A stretch of 64,000 nucleotides of DNA, from contig NZ_JAIXUB010000025.1 of NCBI RefSeq assembly GCF_027484205.1, positions 62,001 through 126,000 of the forward strand, in the 5' to 3' direction. This document shows positions 1-9,514 of the stretch, piece by piece; the first letter of the stretch is position 1, and each line of letters starts with the position of its first letter. The notes below the pieces were generated by a model. That model was not told where the DNA came from and searched no databases. It saw only the letters and a program-made list of their open reading frames with translations. Both the position numbers and the translations under genes were made by a program. Source of the stretch: Flavobacterium sp. (GTDB lineage Bacteria; Bacteroidota; Bacteroidia; Flavobacteriales; Flavobacteriaceae).

Positions 1-199
1 TTACCGCTCGATTTATTAAATTTTCAATTGATACCGGATTGAAAATAATCCCAAAAGGATTGACAGAATTTTGAAACTTAAAATAGTCAAACTTCTCCGC
101 CATAGTTGAGGCAAAACAGGAACCAATAGAAATAATTTTAGAATTATAATCTATTGGAAAATTTGACTTTTGAATGGGTATTTTTGTGGTGAAGTTCAT
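1..199 (-). CDS. GSCFA domain protein, N-terminal fragment
   Basis: The reading frame starts at an ATG complementary to 197-199 and stays open to the left window edge, so only the first 66 codons are present. Residues 26-30 are Gly-Ser-Cys-Phe-Ala, preceded by Ile-Ile-Ser-Ile. This is the motif that names the GSCFA family, SGNH-like putative hydrolases common in Bacteroidota, and it lies near the N-terminus as is usual for the family. The Ser is the expected nucleophile by analogy with SGNH enzymes; the substrate is unknown. No Shine-Dalgarno sequence is visible. The gene is divergent from the ABC transporter, with about 125 bp between them. Confidence 0.8.
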   Translation of the reverse strand, partial: MNFTTKIPIQKSNFPIDYNSKIISIGSCFASTMAEKFDYFKFQNSVNPFGIIFNPVSIENLINRAV

Positions 200-299
200 T
201 TTATAAAAATATTTTACAAAAATACAAAATGATTATTTAACCTTGTAACTTAGATGAAATTATACAATCAAAAAAAACAATCTTGATTTTTTTATTCTC

Positions 300-307
300 T
301 ACTTTTG
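300..307 (+). promoter_or_regulatory. Bacteroidota -7 promoter element (TACTTTTG)
   Basis: TACTTTTG matches TAnnTTTG exactly and ends 17 bp before the ATG of the ABC transporter. A TTG at 283-285 could serve as -33 element, but its spacing (14 bp) is shorter than usual, so only the -7 element is well supported. Confidence 0.5.
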
Positions 308-324
308 TAAAAAAATAAAACTTC

Positions 325-2070
325 ATGAAACTACTTTATTCCTACTTAAAAAAACATAAACTTTTACTCTTTTTTGCCTTATTAATGGCGGCAATAAACA
401 TTTGCTTTAGCTTGTCTGATTCGGTTATTACGGGTAAATTGATGCAAGATTGTGGTGTTGGAATTGAAAAATACAAAGGAAACGAAATTGGTTTTATTAA
501 ATCGGTTGCATTTTGGCTCGGATTATCACTTGGCGCGGCAATGATTTCTAGAATAACTAAAAATTTTCAAGATTATTTTACCAATATAGTAATTCAGCGA
601 ACTGGAGCTGAAATGTACACTGACGGAATTAAAAAATCACTCGATTTACCTTACGAACAATTTGAAGATCAACGAAGTGGTGAAACATTAAGCAAATTAA
701 CCAAAGTACGTTCTGATTCTGAAAAACTAATTACACTTTCTATTTCGCTGATATTTCAAACAATTATTGGATTTATATTTGTAATCATTTATGTTTCCAG
801 AATTGACTATAGAATTTCATTTATTTTTCTACTTACAGCTCCAATTATAGCAATCATTAGTTCGTATTTAGGTAAAAAAATAAAAGTCGTTTCTAGAAAA
901 ATTGTTACTCAAACCAATGCTTTAGCAGGTTCTACTACAGAAAGTTTACGAAATATAGAATTGGTAAAAAGTTTGGGATTAACCTATCAAGAAGAAAAAC
1001 GACTCAACTTAAACACGTTTAAAATTCTTCAATTAGAATTACAAAAAATCCGTTTCATTAGAAGTTTGAGTTTTATTCAAGGCACAACAGTACATTTTTT
1101 AAGAACTTGCGTCGTTTTTACATTGTATTATTTCTTGTTTGGAGGCGAAATTATTGTTGGAGATTTATTGACCATGGTCTTTTTTACCTTCTTCATTTTT
1201 GGTCCATTACAAGAGTTAGGTACGTTTATTATTGCATTAAATGAAACCAAAGTTTCCATGGAAAACTTCAAAGAATTATTGAATGCTCCAAAAGAATACC
1301 GTCCAAAAAATGCTAAAGATGTTGGCGCAATTAAAGCATTACAATTTTCCGATGTGAGTTTCAAACATAAATCAGCGAAACATAATGCGGTAGAGAATAT
1401 AACTTTTGATATAAAACAAGGCGAAACAGTTGCATTCGTTGGTCCTTCTGGAGCAGGAAAAACCACATTGGTCAAACTTTTAGTTGGATTATATCCGCCA
1501 GAAAAAGGACATGTAAAATACAACGAAATCGATTCTAAAGAAATTGATTTATTGGATTTGAGAAAACAGCTCGGCTTTGTAACTCAAGATGCGCAATTAT
1601 TTAGTGGAACTATTCGTGAAAACTTATTGTTTGTAAAACCATCAGCAACCGACGAAGAATTACTTGAAGTATTGCATAAAGCAAGTTGCGACCGATTATT
1701 AGAACGTGCCGAAGATGGATTAAATTCAACTATTGGCGAAGGCGGAATTAAAGTTTCTGGCGGTGAAAAACAACGTTTATCAATTGCAAGAGCTATTTTG
1801 AGAAACCCAAATTTATTAATTTTTGATGAAGCCACTTCTGCATTAGATTCGATTACTGAAGAAGAAATTAACGCCACCATCAGAAATATATCCGACCAAA
1901 ATAGAATTACGGTATTAATTGCACACCGATTATCAACCGTAATGCATGCCGATAAAATTTTCGTATTAGAACAAGGAAAAATCATCGAACAAGGAAAACA
2001 TGAAGCGTTGCTAGAAGAAAAAGGTTTGTATTATGCAATGTGGCGTCAACAGATTGGGGAAAGAAAATAA
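325..2070 (+). CDS. ABC transporter, fused permease and ATP-binding protein (exporter type)
   Basis: 581 residues, the normal size of a half-transporter of the MsbA/LmrA exporter class. An N-terminal membrane domain with about six hydrophobic helices (residues 1-320) is followed by a nucleotide-binding domain. The latter has Walker A GPSGAGKTT (about 373), signature VSGGEKQR (about 477), Walker B LLIFDEATSALD (about 497) and the H-loop AHRLS. It should work as a homodimer in the inner membrane exporting a lipid, drug or peptide; the substrate cannot be read from sequence. It stands alone, with its own -7 element upstream and a shared terminator downstream, so it is probably monocistronic. Confidence 0.93.
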   Translation: MKLLYSYLKKHKLLLFFALLMAAINICFSLSDSVITGKLMQDCGVGIEKYKGNEIGFIKSVAFWLGLSLGAAMISRITKNFQDYFTNIVIQRTGAEMYTDGIKKSLDLPYEQFEDQRSGETLSKLTKVRSDSEKLITLSISLIFQTIIGFIFVIIYVSRIDYRISFIFLLTAPIIAIISSYLGKKIKVVSRKIVTQTNALAGSTTESLRNIELVKSLGLTYQEEKRLNLNTFKILQLELQKIRFIRSLSFIQGTTVHFLRTCVVFTLYYFLFGGEIIVGDLLTMVFFTFFIFGPLQELGTFIIALNETKVSMENFKELLNAPKEYRPKNAKDVGAIKALQFSDVSFKHKSAKHNAVENITFDIKQGETVAFVGPSGAGKTTLVKLLVGLYPPEKGHVKYNEIDSKEIDLLDLRKQLGFVTQDAQLFSGTIRENLLFVKPSATDEELLEVLHKASCDRLLERAEDGLNSTIGEGGIKVSGGEKQRLSIARAILRNPNLLIFDEATSALDSITEEEINATIRNISDQNRITVLIAHRLSTVMHADKIFVLEQGKIIEQGKHEALLEEKGLYYAMWRQQIGERK

Positions 2071-2086
2071 TTCTAAAAGACATAAA

Positions 2087-2118
2087 AAAACTCAAAACTT
2101 AAATTAGTTTTGAGTTTT
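2087..2118. terminator. Bidirectional intrinsic terminator
   Basis: Stem AAAACTCAAAACT / AGTTTTGAGTTTT with a six-base loop, A-rich on the left and T-rich on the right. It sits between convergent genes (ABC transporter and lipoprotein) and can serve both. Confidence 0.8.
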
Positions 2119-2139
2119 CTATTGATGCTATTTATAAAA

Positions 2140-2892
2140 TTAATTATAAGTAACTGTTTCTATGTATGTTTGACTACCTTCAGTGTAAGTATTTGATACA
2201 GGAAAATTCAATGCATTGTATGTGTATGTTGATGAAACATTATTAGAAGATGTTTCTGAATCAGTAAATGTCAAAACATTATGATCAAAACCAGATCCAA
2301 CATTTTCTGAACCTGCAAATGCATACCACTTATAGCCAGTAATATTTTTAAATGGTGTAAACTTGTTATCATAAGTGTATGTATTTGTTGTTGTAACTGG
2401 TCCAAATCCAAAATCATAATTAGAAACAACATTTAAAATATCATTTCCTACCATTGTGAAAACTCCAGTTGAATATACTTCTCCATCTTCAGTCCTTGTA
2501 AAAGAAATCGTTCCATTTGCATTGTGAACATATGTTTCTTGATTACTAAAGAAATCTGCATAATCTGTGGTGTAACTAATTAATCTTCCTGATGAATCAT
2601 AAGTATATAACTCAGTCAAATCTAATTCACCATCATAAAAGGTTTCCACTTTTGTGATTAAATCACCTGTATATGTAAATACACTTTTTTGTCCGTCACT
2701 GCTTTCAATTTTTGTTAATTTAGTTCCATTATAGAAGAAATTATCTGTAAATTCTCCATCAGCATCTTCTGATACGACTTTTTTTGGTAAAACTGCATTT
2801 GGATCTGTAGTTTCTGATGAATCGTCTCCACCACTAGAACATGAAGTAAATGTAAGTGCAAATACACTTAATAATAAAGCTAATTTTTTCAT
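2140..2892 (-). CDS. Lipoprotein with YD-repeat-like strands
   Basis: 250 residues. A type II signal peptide (MKKLALLLSVFALTFTSCSS) has the lipobox Cys at residue 18, followed by a Ser/Gly/Asp-rich linker typical of Bacteroidota outer-membrane lipoproteins. The mature part contains repeated short motifs such as YTYDSSGRLIS and TNTYTYDNKF, the pattern of YD/RHS-like or DUF4595-type beta-strand repeats. No catalytic motif is visible. It is transcribed alone, convergent with the ABC transporter. Function unknown; a surface or periplasmic structural role is a guess. Confidence 0.75.
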   Translation of the reverse strand: MKKLALLLSVFALTFTSCSSGGDDSSETTDPNAVLPKKVVSEDADGEFTDNFFYNGTKLTKIESSDGQKSVFTYTGDLITKVETFYDGELDLTELYTYDSSGRLISYTTDYADFFSNQETYVHNANGTISFTRTEDGEVYSTGVFTMVGNDILNVVSNYDFGFGPVTTTNTYTYDNKFTPFKNITGYKWYAFAGSENVGSGFDHNVLTFTDSETSSNNVSSTYTYNALNFPVSNTYTEGSQTYIETVTYN

Positions 2893-2973
2893 TTTAAATT
2901 GATTATGTTAATTTTACAGCAAAGAAACTACTTTTTTTTATGTGACAAAATTTTTATAGTTATTTTTTACAAA

Positions 2974-3015
2974 AAAACCTTACAATTTAAAAATCACTTT
3001 AAATTGTAAGGTTTT
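2974..3015 (-). terminator. Intrinsic terminator downstream of alaS
   Basis: Long stem AAACCTTACAATTTAAA / TTTAAATTGTAAGGTTT with a short loop, followed in the minus direction by a T run. It lies 23 bp past the alaS stop codon. Confidence 0.85.
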
Positions 3016-3037
3016 AAAAATAAAATTATCAATATAG

Positions 3038-5686
3038 TTATTTTACAAACTCAACTGCTTTATCCAAAGCCTCTTTAATTCCTAAAACATTTTTACCTTT
3101 TCCTGATGCGAAGAACGGTTGTCCACCACCATTTCCGTCGATGTATTTTCCTAATTCTCTAATTACATTTCCTGCATTTAATCCTTTTTCAGCAACTAAT
3201 TCTTTTGAAATATAACAATGAATATTTGGAGCATTATCTTCAATTGAAGCTAAAAATACGAATGAATTTGATTTTGAAGTCCCAATTGCCTGAGCTAAAT
3301 CTTTAGTTGAACTTATTGACAAATCTACTTGTTTAGCTAAAAAGTTAACTCCATTTATTTCTTGGAATTCTGCAACTAACGCATTTTTCAATCCGTCTAC
3401 TTTTTCTTTTAACAATTGCTCAATTTGTTTTTTCAACTTCGCATTATCATCTTGTAACGTAGCAACCGATTTTAAAATATCTTGAGGATTTTTCAACGTT
3501 TCTTTAATTTCTGCTAAAGTACTTTCTTGATTTTTGTAGAAATCTTTCACAGCATCACCAGTAATAGCCTCAATACGTCGAATTCCTGCAGCAACAGCAC
3601 CTTCAGAAATTATTTTGAAATGCCAAATATCTGCCGTGTTTTTTACGTGAATTCCACCACAAAGTTCTTTGCTTTTGCCAAATTCAATCATTCTTACTGA
3701 ATCACCATATTTTTCTCCGAACAAAGCCATTGCGCCTTTATCCAATGCTTCTTGTATTGGAATATTTCTATGTTCTATCAATCGTAATTGTGCTTCGATT
3801 TGTGCATTTACACTTGCTTCTACTTGACGTAATTCGTCATCAGAAACTTTAGAAAAATGTGAAAAGTCAAAACGTAAATAATTTGGATTTACCAACGAAC
3901 CTTTTTGCTCCACATGTGTTCCTAAAATGGTTCTCAATGCCAAATGCATTAAATGCGTAGCCGAGTGATTTTTAGAAGTTGACGTTCTTAAATCAGTGTT
4001 TACTTTTGCTACAAAACCAGCTTCAATATTCTCTGGAAGTTGTTTTGCAAAATGTAATATTAAATTATTTTCTTTCTTTGTGTCAATAATATCAATCGTT
4101 TCATTAGCAGAAACTAAGGTTCCTTTATCACCAACTTGTCCTCCGCCTTCTGGATAAAATGGCGTATTATCTAAAACTATTTGATATAAAATTCCATCTT
4201 TTTTAGAATCTACTTTACGAATTCTGGTGATTCTTACGTCATTCTCTGTTTGGTCATATCCTACAAAAGTTTCTACATTTCCTGAAATTAAAACTGACCA
4301 ATCTTCGGTTGAAACTTCTGAAGCTGCACGAGAACGCGCTTTTTGTTTTTGTAATTCTGCTTCGAAATCTTCTTCGTCGTATGAATATCCTTTTTCTTTT
4401 AAAATTAAAGCCGTCAAATCTTTCGGAAAACCAAAAGTATCGTACAATTCGAAAACTTTTGCACCTGAAACTTCTTTTCCGTCAGTTTCAGCAACAACCT
4501 TGTCTAATAATTGTAACCCTTGATCTAAAGTTCTCAAAAATGATGCTTCTTCTTCACGAATTACATTAGTAACCAATTGTTGCTGCGACTTTATTTCTGG
4601 GAAAAATTCACCCATTTGATTCGCCAAAACCTCTACCAATTTATTGATAAACGGTTCTTTGGTGTTCAAAAATGTAAATCCGTAACGAATGGCACGACGC
4701 AAAATTCTACGAATTACATAACCTGCGCCAGTATTTGATGGTAATTGTCCGTCAGCAATAGCGAAAGCCACAGCACGAACGTGATCTACAATTACACGAA
4801 TTGCGATGTTGGTTTTATTTTGTTCTTCTGACACCTCTACTGCGCTCAGTGAGACATCATTTGAGGTATATTTTAATCCTGTAATTTGTTCTACTTTTTC
4901 AATTAGCGGTGTAAAAACATCGGTGTCATAATTTGAAGTTACGTTTTGCATAGCCATACACAAACGCTCAAATCCCATTCCGGTATCAACATGTTGAGCA
5001 GGTAATTTTTCTAGTGAACCATCAGCTTTACGGTTGAATTCCATGAAGACATTGTTCCAAATTTCAACTACTTGCGGATGATCTGCATTTACTAAATTTC
5101 TTCCTGAAACGGCAGTTCTCTCTGCATCGGTTCTTAAATCGATATGAATTTCTGAACATGGACCACACGGACCTTGATCGCCCATTTCCCAAAAGTTGTC
5201 TTTTTTATTTCCTAAAATAATTCGGTCTTCTGGAACATATTGTTTCCAAATATCGAATGCTTCTTGGTCAAAAGGAACATTTTCTGCAGGATTTCCTTCA
5301 AAAACAGAAACATATAAACGGTCTTTATCTAACTTTAAAACTTCAGTTAAAAATTCCCAAGCCCAAGCAAGTGCTTCTTTTTTGAAATAATCGCCAAACG
5401 ACCAGTTTCCCAGCATTTCGAACATCGTGTGATGATAAGTATCAAAACCTACATCTTCTAAATCGTTGTGCTTTCCTGAAACACGAAGACATTTTTGTGT
5501 ATCGGCTATTCTTGGACTTTTTGGAGTTCCATTTCCTAAAAAGTATTCTTTGAATTGTGCCATTCCTGAGTTGTTGAACATCAAGGTTGGGTCATCTTTT
5601 AGCACAATTGGTGCTGATGGAACAATTAAATGTCCTTTTGATTCAAAGAAATTGAGGTAAGCTTTACGAATGTCTTGTGATTTCAT
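3038..5686 (-). CDS. alaS: Alanyl-tRNA synthetase
   Basis: 882 residues, full length for bacterial AlaRS, which charges tRNA-Ala in the cytoplasm. The N-terminal class II catalytic domain begins [19 protein letters not shown] and contains the motif 2 region and [15 protein letters not shown]. The editing domain has the zinc ligands HSATH (about 573) and CGGIH (about 675), followed by the C-terminal C-Ala domain ending with a Gly-rich [12 protein letters not shown] segment. Around residues 277-285 the sequence VSLSAVEVS interrupts an otherwise conserved stretch before [11 protein letters not shown]. It is encoded by a copy of the dispersed repeat (4832-4856) and looks like an in-frame insertion. 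Flanked by terminator and repeat, so probably monocistronic. Confidence 0.98.
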   Translation of the reverse strand: MKSQDIRKAYLNFFESKGHLIVPSAPIVLKDDPTLMFNNSGMAQFKEYFLGNGTPKSPRIADTQKCLRVSGKHNDLEDVGFDTYHHTMFEMLGNWSFGDYFKKEALAWAWEFLTEVLKLDKDRLYVSVFEGNPAENVPFDQEAFDIWKQYVPEDRIILGNKKDNFWEMGDQGPCGPCSEIHIDLRTDAERTAVSGRNLVNADHPQVVEIWNNVFMEFNRKADGSLEKLPAQHVDTGMGFERLCMAMQNVTSNYDTDVFTPLIEKVEQITGLKYTSNDVSLSAVEVSEEQNKTNIAIRVIVDHVRAVAFAIADGQLPSNTGAGYVIRRILRRAIRYGFTFLNTKEPFINKLVEVLANQMGEFFPEIKSQQQLVTNVIREEEASFLRTLDQGLQLLDKVVAETDGKEVSGAKVFELYDTFGFPKDLTALILKEKGYSYDEEDFEAELQKQKARSRAASEVSTEDWSVLISGNVETFVGYDQTENDVRITRIRKVDSKKDGILYQIVLDNTPFYPEGGGQVGDKGTLVSANETIDIIDTKKENNLILHFAKQLPENIEAGFVAKVNTDLRTSTSKNHSATHLMHLALRTILGTHVEQKGSLVNPNYLRFDFSHFSKVSDDELRQVEASVNAQIEAQLRLIEHRNIPIQEALDKGAMALFGEKYGDSVRMIEFGKSKELCGGIHVKNTADIWHFKIISEGAVAAGIRRIEAITGDAVKDFYKNQESTLAEIKETLKNPQDILKSVATLQDDNAKLKKQIEQLLKEKVDGLKNALVAEFQEINGVNFLAKQVDLSISSTKDLAQAIGTSKSNSFVFLASIEDNAPNIHCYISKELVAEKGLNAGNVIRELGKYIDGNGGGQPFFASGKGKNVLGIKEALDKAVEFVK
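4832..4856 (-). repeat. Dispersed repeat type A, in frame inside alaS
   Basis: CACCTCTACTGCGCTCAGTG on the plus strand, followed by AGACA. On the coding strand it reads Ser-Leu-Ser-Ala-Val-Glu-Val, the same peptide frame as the copy at 33095-33123 in aroA. Confidence 0.8.
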
Positions 5687-5699
5687 TGTACTTATGATA

Positions 5700-5795
5700 T
5701 TTTTTTAAACACAGAAACATAGTTTTTGATTCTTTTTAAAAGTAGTTACACTTTTATGATAGTAAAACATAGTTTCTATTAGTTCTTTATTTTTA
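5700..5795. repeat. Degenerate intergenic inverted-repeat element
   Basis: Contains ACACAGAAACATAGTTTT near the left end and AAAACATAGTTTCTATTAG near the right end. The right half resembles the 130-bp element at 45285-45414 (AAAACGAAGTTTCTATAAATTCTTT there). It fills the gap between alaS and the SRPBCC gene. I judge it a diverged member of the same family. Confidence 0.45.
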
Positions 5796-5799
5796 TTTA

Positions 5800-6651
5800 T
5801 TATTCTGATATTTTTTTTAATTCTTGTAATGCTAATGGAAATTTTTCTTCCATGTAATTAATATATTCTGGAACACAATCAATTTCGGCTGTCACGGTTG
5901 TAATTCCTTCAACTTCATTCAATTTATATATTTCAAAACTTCCTGTCCATTTTTCAGATTCAGCATCAATTGGTTGTTCTTTTAAATCTTTTAAATTTCC
6001 AATGTGTTTAAATATGATCAATTTATTTGGAATAAGATAAAAAATGTCGCTGTACATTCCTTCAAATGATGGCGCAATAAAATGAATTCTGCTTCCTAAT
6101 TCAATTTCACCTGTGTAATAAGTTCCTGCACAAAAAGGAGTTGTCCATTTAGTATATGAATTTTTATCCCACATTTTATCCCAAACAGTTTCTGTAGAAG
6201 CTTTAATTTCTTTAGTGAAAACTAATTTTTTAATATTGTATAGATAATTTCTCAAGTTAGTTTTAACCAAAGCATTCCAACCCATTTCATAATTGGCAAT
6301 AGTAAAACTAGGTCCGGCATCTGCAAAACTTTCAACACCTTCGTGTGTCAATGTTACCTTTGATTTTCCATCAACTTCATCAATTTTCCATGTTACAATT
6401 GAACTCCCTTTTGATTGTTCTGGATGCAACCATGTATGTTGAAATAATTTATTTTCTTCAACTTTTAGAACTTCACCTTCATGGAGATATTCTTTTTTTT
6501 CTCCTTCATAAAAAGAAAATTTATTCCCAATAGTCAAATTGAAATTTGAAATATCAAAATACCAAACCTTCATTGCGTCTGAATTTGTAATAGCATCCCA
6601 AATTTTTTCATTGGTTGCATCAAAAGAAGCTTCTATTATAATTACACTCAT
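5800..6651 (-). CDS. Tandem SRPBCC (AHSA1-like) domain protein
   Basis: 283 residues forming two START/Bet v1-like units. The first (about 1-140) begins with the typical IIIEASFDATNEKIWDAITNSD and includes VTLTHEGVE. The second starts near residue 143 with FTKEIKASTETVWDKMWD and ends with the C-terminal helix FPLALQELKKISE. This Aha1-type fold binds hydrophobic ligands; family members are often uncharacterised stress or lipid-binding proteins. Monocistronic, divergent from the M23 peptidase gene. The tandem arrangement in one chain is recognisable; the ligand is unknown. Confidence 0.85.
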   Translation of the reverse strand: MSVIIIEASFDATNEKIWDAITNSDAMKVWYFDISNFNLTIGNKFSFYEGEKKEYLHEGEVLKVEENKLFQHTWLHPEQSKGSSIVTWKIDEVDGKSKVTLTHEGVESFADAGPSFTIANYEMGWNALVKTNLRNYLYNIKKLVFTKEIKASTETVWDKMWDKNSYTKWTTPFCAGTYYTGEIELGSRIHFIAPSFEGMYSDIFYLIPNKLIIFKHIGNLKDLKEQPIDAESEKWTGSFEIYKLNEVEGITTVTAEIDCVPEYINYMEEKFPLALQELKKISE

Positions 6652-6721
6652 GATTAGAAGAATTAATTAACTTATTTGAGAAGAATTAAAAATAAAAAAT
6701 AGTATAGTTTGAAACATTTCT

Positions 6722-6729
6722 TAAATTTG
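6722..6729 (+). promoter_or_regulatory. -7 element (TAAATTTG) for the M23 peptidase gene
   Basis: Exact match to TAnnTTTG, 55 bp upstream of the M23 peptidase ATG. No good TTG at the expected -33 distance, so moderate support only. Confidence 0.4.
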
Positions 6730-6784
6730 TTCGTATAACCATTGTTATTCTTAAAACGATTACAAAAATAGTATAATTTAAGAA

Positions 6785-7762
6785 ATGTCGAAGAAAGTTA
6801 AGTATTATTACGATTCAGAAAATTTAGCCTACCGAAAAATTAAACCTCAAAAGAGAAAAAAATTTGGATATGCTTTGTTATTCCTTATTGCATCGGCGTT
6901 GTTTGGTTTTTTATGTTTTGTAATGTTTATGAATATTCCTTATTTTAAAACACCAAAAGACAAATTACAAGCTAGAGAAATTGAAAATTTGAAAGTAAAA
7001 TATTCAATTTTGAATAAAAAAATAGAAAGTTTAGAAGAAGTTGCTTCCGATTTAGAAAACAGAGACAACAATTTATACCGAACATTTTTTAATTACGCAC
7101 CAATTTCAACTGAAAAAAGAAGAGGTATTTTTGATAAAAACAGATATAAAGAATTAGAAGGATTTAATAATTCAGAATTGGTTATTAATACCACAAAAAA
7201 AGTTGATGGCATTTCAAAGGCATTAGCTTTTCAATCAAAATCTTTAGATGAGATATTAAAATTAGCAAGAGCAAAAGATAAGTTATTGAGTGCAATTCCG
7301 GCAATTCAGCCAGTGAAGAATGAAGATTTAAAGCGTATGGCATCAGGTTTTGGTTATAGAACAGATCCATTTACAAAAGCCAGAAAAATGCACGAAGGAA
7401 TGGATTTTACTGCTTCAACAGGAACACCAATTTATGCCACAGGTGACGGAGTTGTTAAAAGTGCTGACAATTCACTTTCTGGCTACGGAAATCATATTGA
7501 AATTAATCATGGTTTTGGATATTTAACGCTTTATGGCCACTTAAGCAGTTATAAAGTTCGACCAGGACAACGAGTAAAACGAGGTGACATCATTGGTTTA
7601 GTAGGAAGTACAGGAAGAAGCCAGGCGCCACATTTGCACTATGAAGTTCATAAAGATGGAAAAGTAGTAAATCCAATTAATTTTTATTACGGAAATATTT
7701 CGGCTGCTGAATATAAAGTCATTTCAAAAATTGCAAATCAAGAAAACCAGTCGTTAGATTAG
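6785..7762 (+). CDS. M23 family metallopeptidase (membrane-anchored)
   Basis: 325 residues. A short basic cytoplasmic N-terminus is followed by one transmembrane helix (about 28-50), a coiled-coil-like linker (about 60-100) and a C-terminal LytM/M23 zinc peptidase domain (about 195-300). Zinc ligands are visible as HEGMD (HxxxD) and HLHYEV (HxH), so the active site looks intact. Such enzymes cut peptide cross-links in peptidoglycan in the periplasm. It begins a run of same-strand genes; the MerR-like regulator follows 27 bp downstream, a pairing I know from flavobacterial genomes near alaS. Confidence 0.93.
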   Translation: MSKKVKYYYDSENLAYRKIKPQKRKKFGYALLFLIASALFGFLCFVMFMNIPYFKTPKDKLQAREIENLKVKYSILNKKIESLEEVASDLENRDNNLYRTFFNYAPISTEKRRGIFDKNRYKELEGFNNSELVINTTKKVDGISKALAFQSKSLDEILKLARAKDKLLSAIPAIQPVKNEDLKRMASGFGYRTDPFTKARKMHEGMDFTASTGTPIYATGDGVVKSADNSLSGYGNHIEINHGFGYLTLYGHLSSYKVRPGQRVKRGDIIGLVGSTGRSQAPHLHYEVHKDGKVVNPINFYYGNISAAEYKVISKIANQENQSLD

Positions 7763-7789
7763 TGTTCAAAATTTAATAAAGAAATTAAT

Positions 7790-8122
7790 ATGCACATAGA
7801 ATTATCAAAAGACAAATTATATTTTAGTATTGGTGAGATTGCCGAAGCTTTTGATGTAAATGCATCACTAATACGTTTTTGGGATAAAGAATTTGATATT
7901 CTAAAACCAAAGAAAAATGCGAAAGGAAATCGAATGTTCACGCAAGAAGATGTAAAAAACTTGCAATTGATATATCATTTAGTAAAAGAAAGAGGATTTA
8001 CATTAGAAGGAGCAAAAACACATTTGAAAGAAGGACAGAAAAAAACCTTAGACAAATTTGATATTATTTCAAAATTAGAAGGAATAAAAGCAGAACTTAC
8101 AAATATTAAAAATAATTTATAA
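7790..8122 (+). CDS. MerR family transcriptional regulator (small)
   Basis: 110 residues. The N-terminal MerR-type winged helix is clear: YFSIGEIAEAFDVNASLIRFWDKEF (helix-turn-helix), then the wing and FTQEDVKNLQLIYHLVKERGFTLEGA. It ends with a short C-terminal helix and has no effector-binding domain or metal-binding Cys. It therefore probably acts as a dimeric DNA-binding protein without a large ligand domain. It sits between the M23 peptidase and a small membrane protein gene; the downstream gap is only 2 bp, which suggests cotranscription. Target unknown. Confidence 0.9.
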   Translation: MHIELSKDKLYFSIGEIAEAFDVNASLIRFWDKEFDILKPKKNAKGNRMFTQEDVKNLQLIYHLVKERGFTLEGAKTHLKEGQKKTLDKFDIISKLEGIKAELTNIKNNL

Positions 8123-8124
8123 CT

Positions 8125-8406
8125 ATGAATAAAAATTTAGCTCCACTTAGCTATTTAACATCTTTATTTTTTTCAATAATTGGTGCTGTGATGAAAATTC
8201 TACACTATGATTATTCAGAAATTTTATTGTCTCTAGGCATCATTTTACTTATCATTTTTATAATAGCAGCATTTGTTGAAGTGAGTCGATCAAGAAACAT
8301 TTCAGATTCTGAAAAATTTATGTGGAAAGTTGGTTTTATTACCTTAGGTGCAATAGCAGGATTAGTTTATGTTGTATCTGCAAGAAAAAGAATTTTAAGA
8401 AATTAA
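8125..8406 (+). CDS. Small membrane protein, GldL-like hydrophobic pattern
   Basis: 93 residues with three hydrophobic segments (about 9-24, 33-53 and 70-84). The first two, with GAVMKILHYDYSEILLSLGI, recall the two-helix start of the gliding motility protein GldL (GxxxKixHf pattern), but the long cytoplasmic part of GldL is absent. I treat it as a GldL-related or convergent small membrane protein of unknown function. It starts 2 bp after the MerR-like gene and is probably translated from the same mRNA. Confidence 0.7.
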   Translation: MNKNLAPLSYLTSLFFSIIGAVMKILHYDYSEILLSLGIILLIIFIIAAFVEVSRSRNISDSEKFMWKVGFITLGAIAGLVYVVSARKRILRN

Positions 8407-8462
8407 ACTATATTTATAAATAAACAAAAACAAAAAATAAACCTTAAAAACAATTAGAAATT

Positions 8463-9077
8463 ATGAGAAAATTTTTGCCATGGATAATTTTGGTTGGTGT
8501 AATCTTAATCGGATACAGCTACTTCAAAGGAATTAACAATACTGCAGTAACTCTTGAACAAGATGTTAAAGAAGCATGGGGTAATGTTCAAACTTCTTAT
8601 CAAAGAAGAAATGACCTTATAGGTAATTTAGTTAAAACGGTTCAAGGTGCTGCTGAGTATGAAAAAGGAACTTTAACAGCAGTAATTGAAGCTCGTTCAA
8701 AAGCAACATCTGTAACAATTGACCCAACAAATATTACGCCTGAACAATTAGCACAATTCAATCAAGTACAAGGTGGAATGAGTAATGCTTTATCAAGATT
8801 ATTGGTAACGGTTGAACAATATCCAAGCTTGAAAGCAAATGAAAACTTCTTAAAATTACAAGATGAATTAGCTAGTACTGAAAATCAAATTTTAACTGCA
8901 AGAACTCGTTACAATGAAGCAATTAAACCTTATAACAATCACGTGAAAGTATTTCCTAACAATATTTTTGCAGGTTGGTTCGGATTTAAAGAAAAACCAT
9001 TCTTTGAGGCAGTTGCTGGTGCTGAAAAAGCTCCTGAAGTAGAATTCAATTTTGATAAAAAAGAGGAAACAAAATAA
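8463..9077 (+). CDS. LemA family protein
   Basis: 204 residues. One N-terminal transmembrane helix (MRKFLPWIILVGVILIGYSY) is followed by a helical LemA domain with the family hallmarks: NTAVTLEQDVKEAWGNVQTSYQRRNDLIGNLVKTV, then ARSKAT and ENQILTARTRYNEAIKPYN. The family is membrane-anchored with the helical bundle outside; its function is not established. The stop codon overlaps the start of the next TPM-domain gene (TAATG), and LemA followed by two TPM proteins is a common bacterial cluster. Confidence 0.95.
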   Translation: MRKFLPWIILVGVILIGYSYFKGINNTAVTLEQDVKEAWGNVQTSYQRRNDLIGNLVKTVQGAAEYEKGTLTAVIEARSKATSVTIDPTNITPEQLAQFNQVQGGMSNALSRLLVTVEQYPSLKANENFLKLQDELASTENQILTARTRYNEAIKPYNNHVKVFPNNIFAGWFGFKEKPFFEAVAGAEKAPEVEFNFDKKEETK

Positions 9078-9514
9078 TGTCAAAAGTAGAAGATTTTTTA
9101 ACAAAAGCCGAAGAGGAAGAAGTTGTTGAAGCTATTCGATTGGCTGAAAAAAATACTTCTGGCGAAATTCGTGTTCATTTAGAAAAAGAAACTTCCATTG
9201 CTCCTATTGAGCGAGCATTGGAAGTGTTTCATGAACTTAAAATGGATAAAACCCAACAACGAAATGGTGTTATTATTTACGTTGCCGTAAAGAGCAAACA
9301 ATTTGCCATTTATGGTGATGCAGGAATAAACCAAAAAGTTGCGGACGATTTTTGGAATTGCACTAAGGATATTATGGTTAATCATTTCAAAAATGGCGAA
9401 AATAAATTGGCTCTAGTTAATGGAATTTTCAACATTGGTGAACAACTTAAAAATTACTTTCCTTTCCAAGATGATGATAAAGACGAACTCTCTAACGAAA
9501 TATCAAAAGGATGA
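9077..9514 (+). CDS. TPM domain protein (soluble)
   Basis: 145 residues made of a single TPM (TLP18.3/Psb32/MOLO-1) domain: NTSGEIRVHLEKE, then RNGVIIYVAVKSKQFAIYGDAGINQKV. No signal peptide or membrane segment is seen, unlike the next gene. In plants this domain is linked to photosystem repair and acid phosphatase activity; the bacterial role is unclear. It overlaps lemA upstream (TAATG) and the next TPM gene downstream (ATGA), so the three are almost certainly one translationally coupled operon. Confidence 0.9.
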   Translation: MSKVEDFLTKAEEEEVVEAIRLAEKNTSGEIRVHLEKETSIAPIERALEVFHELKMDKTQQRNGVIIYVAVKSKQFAIYGDAGINQKVADDFWNCTKDIMVNHFKNGENKLALVNGIFNIGEQLKNYFPFQDDDKDELSNEISKG

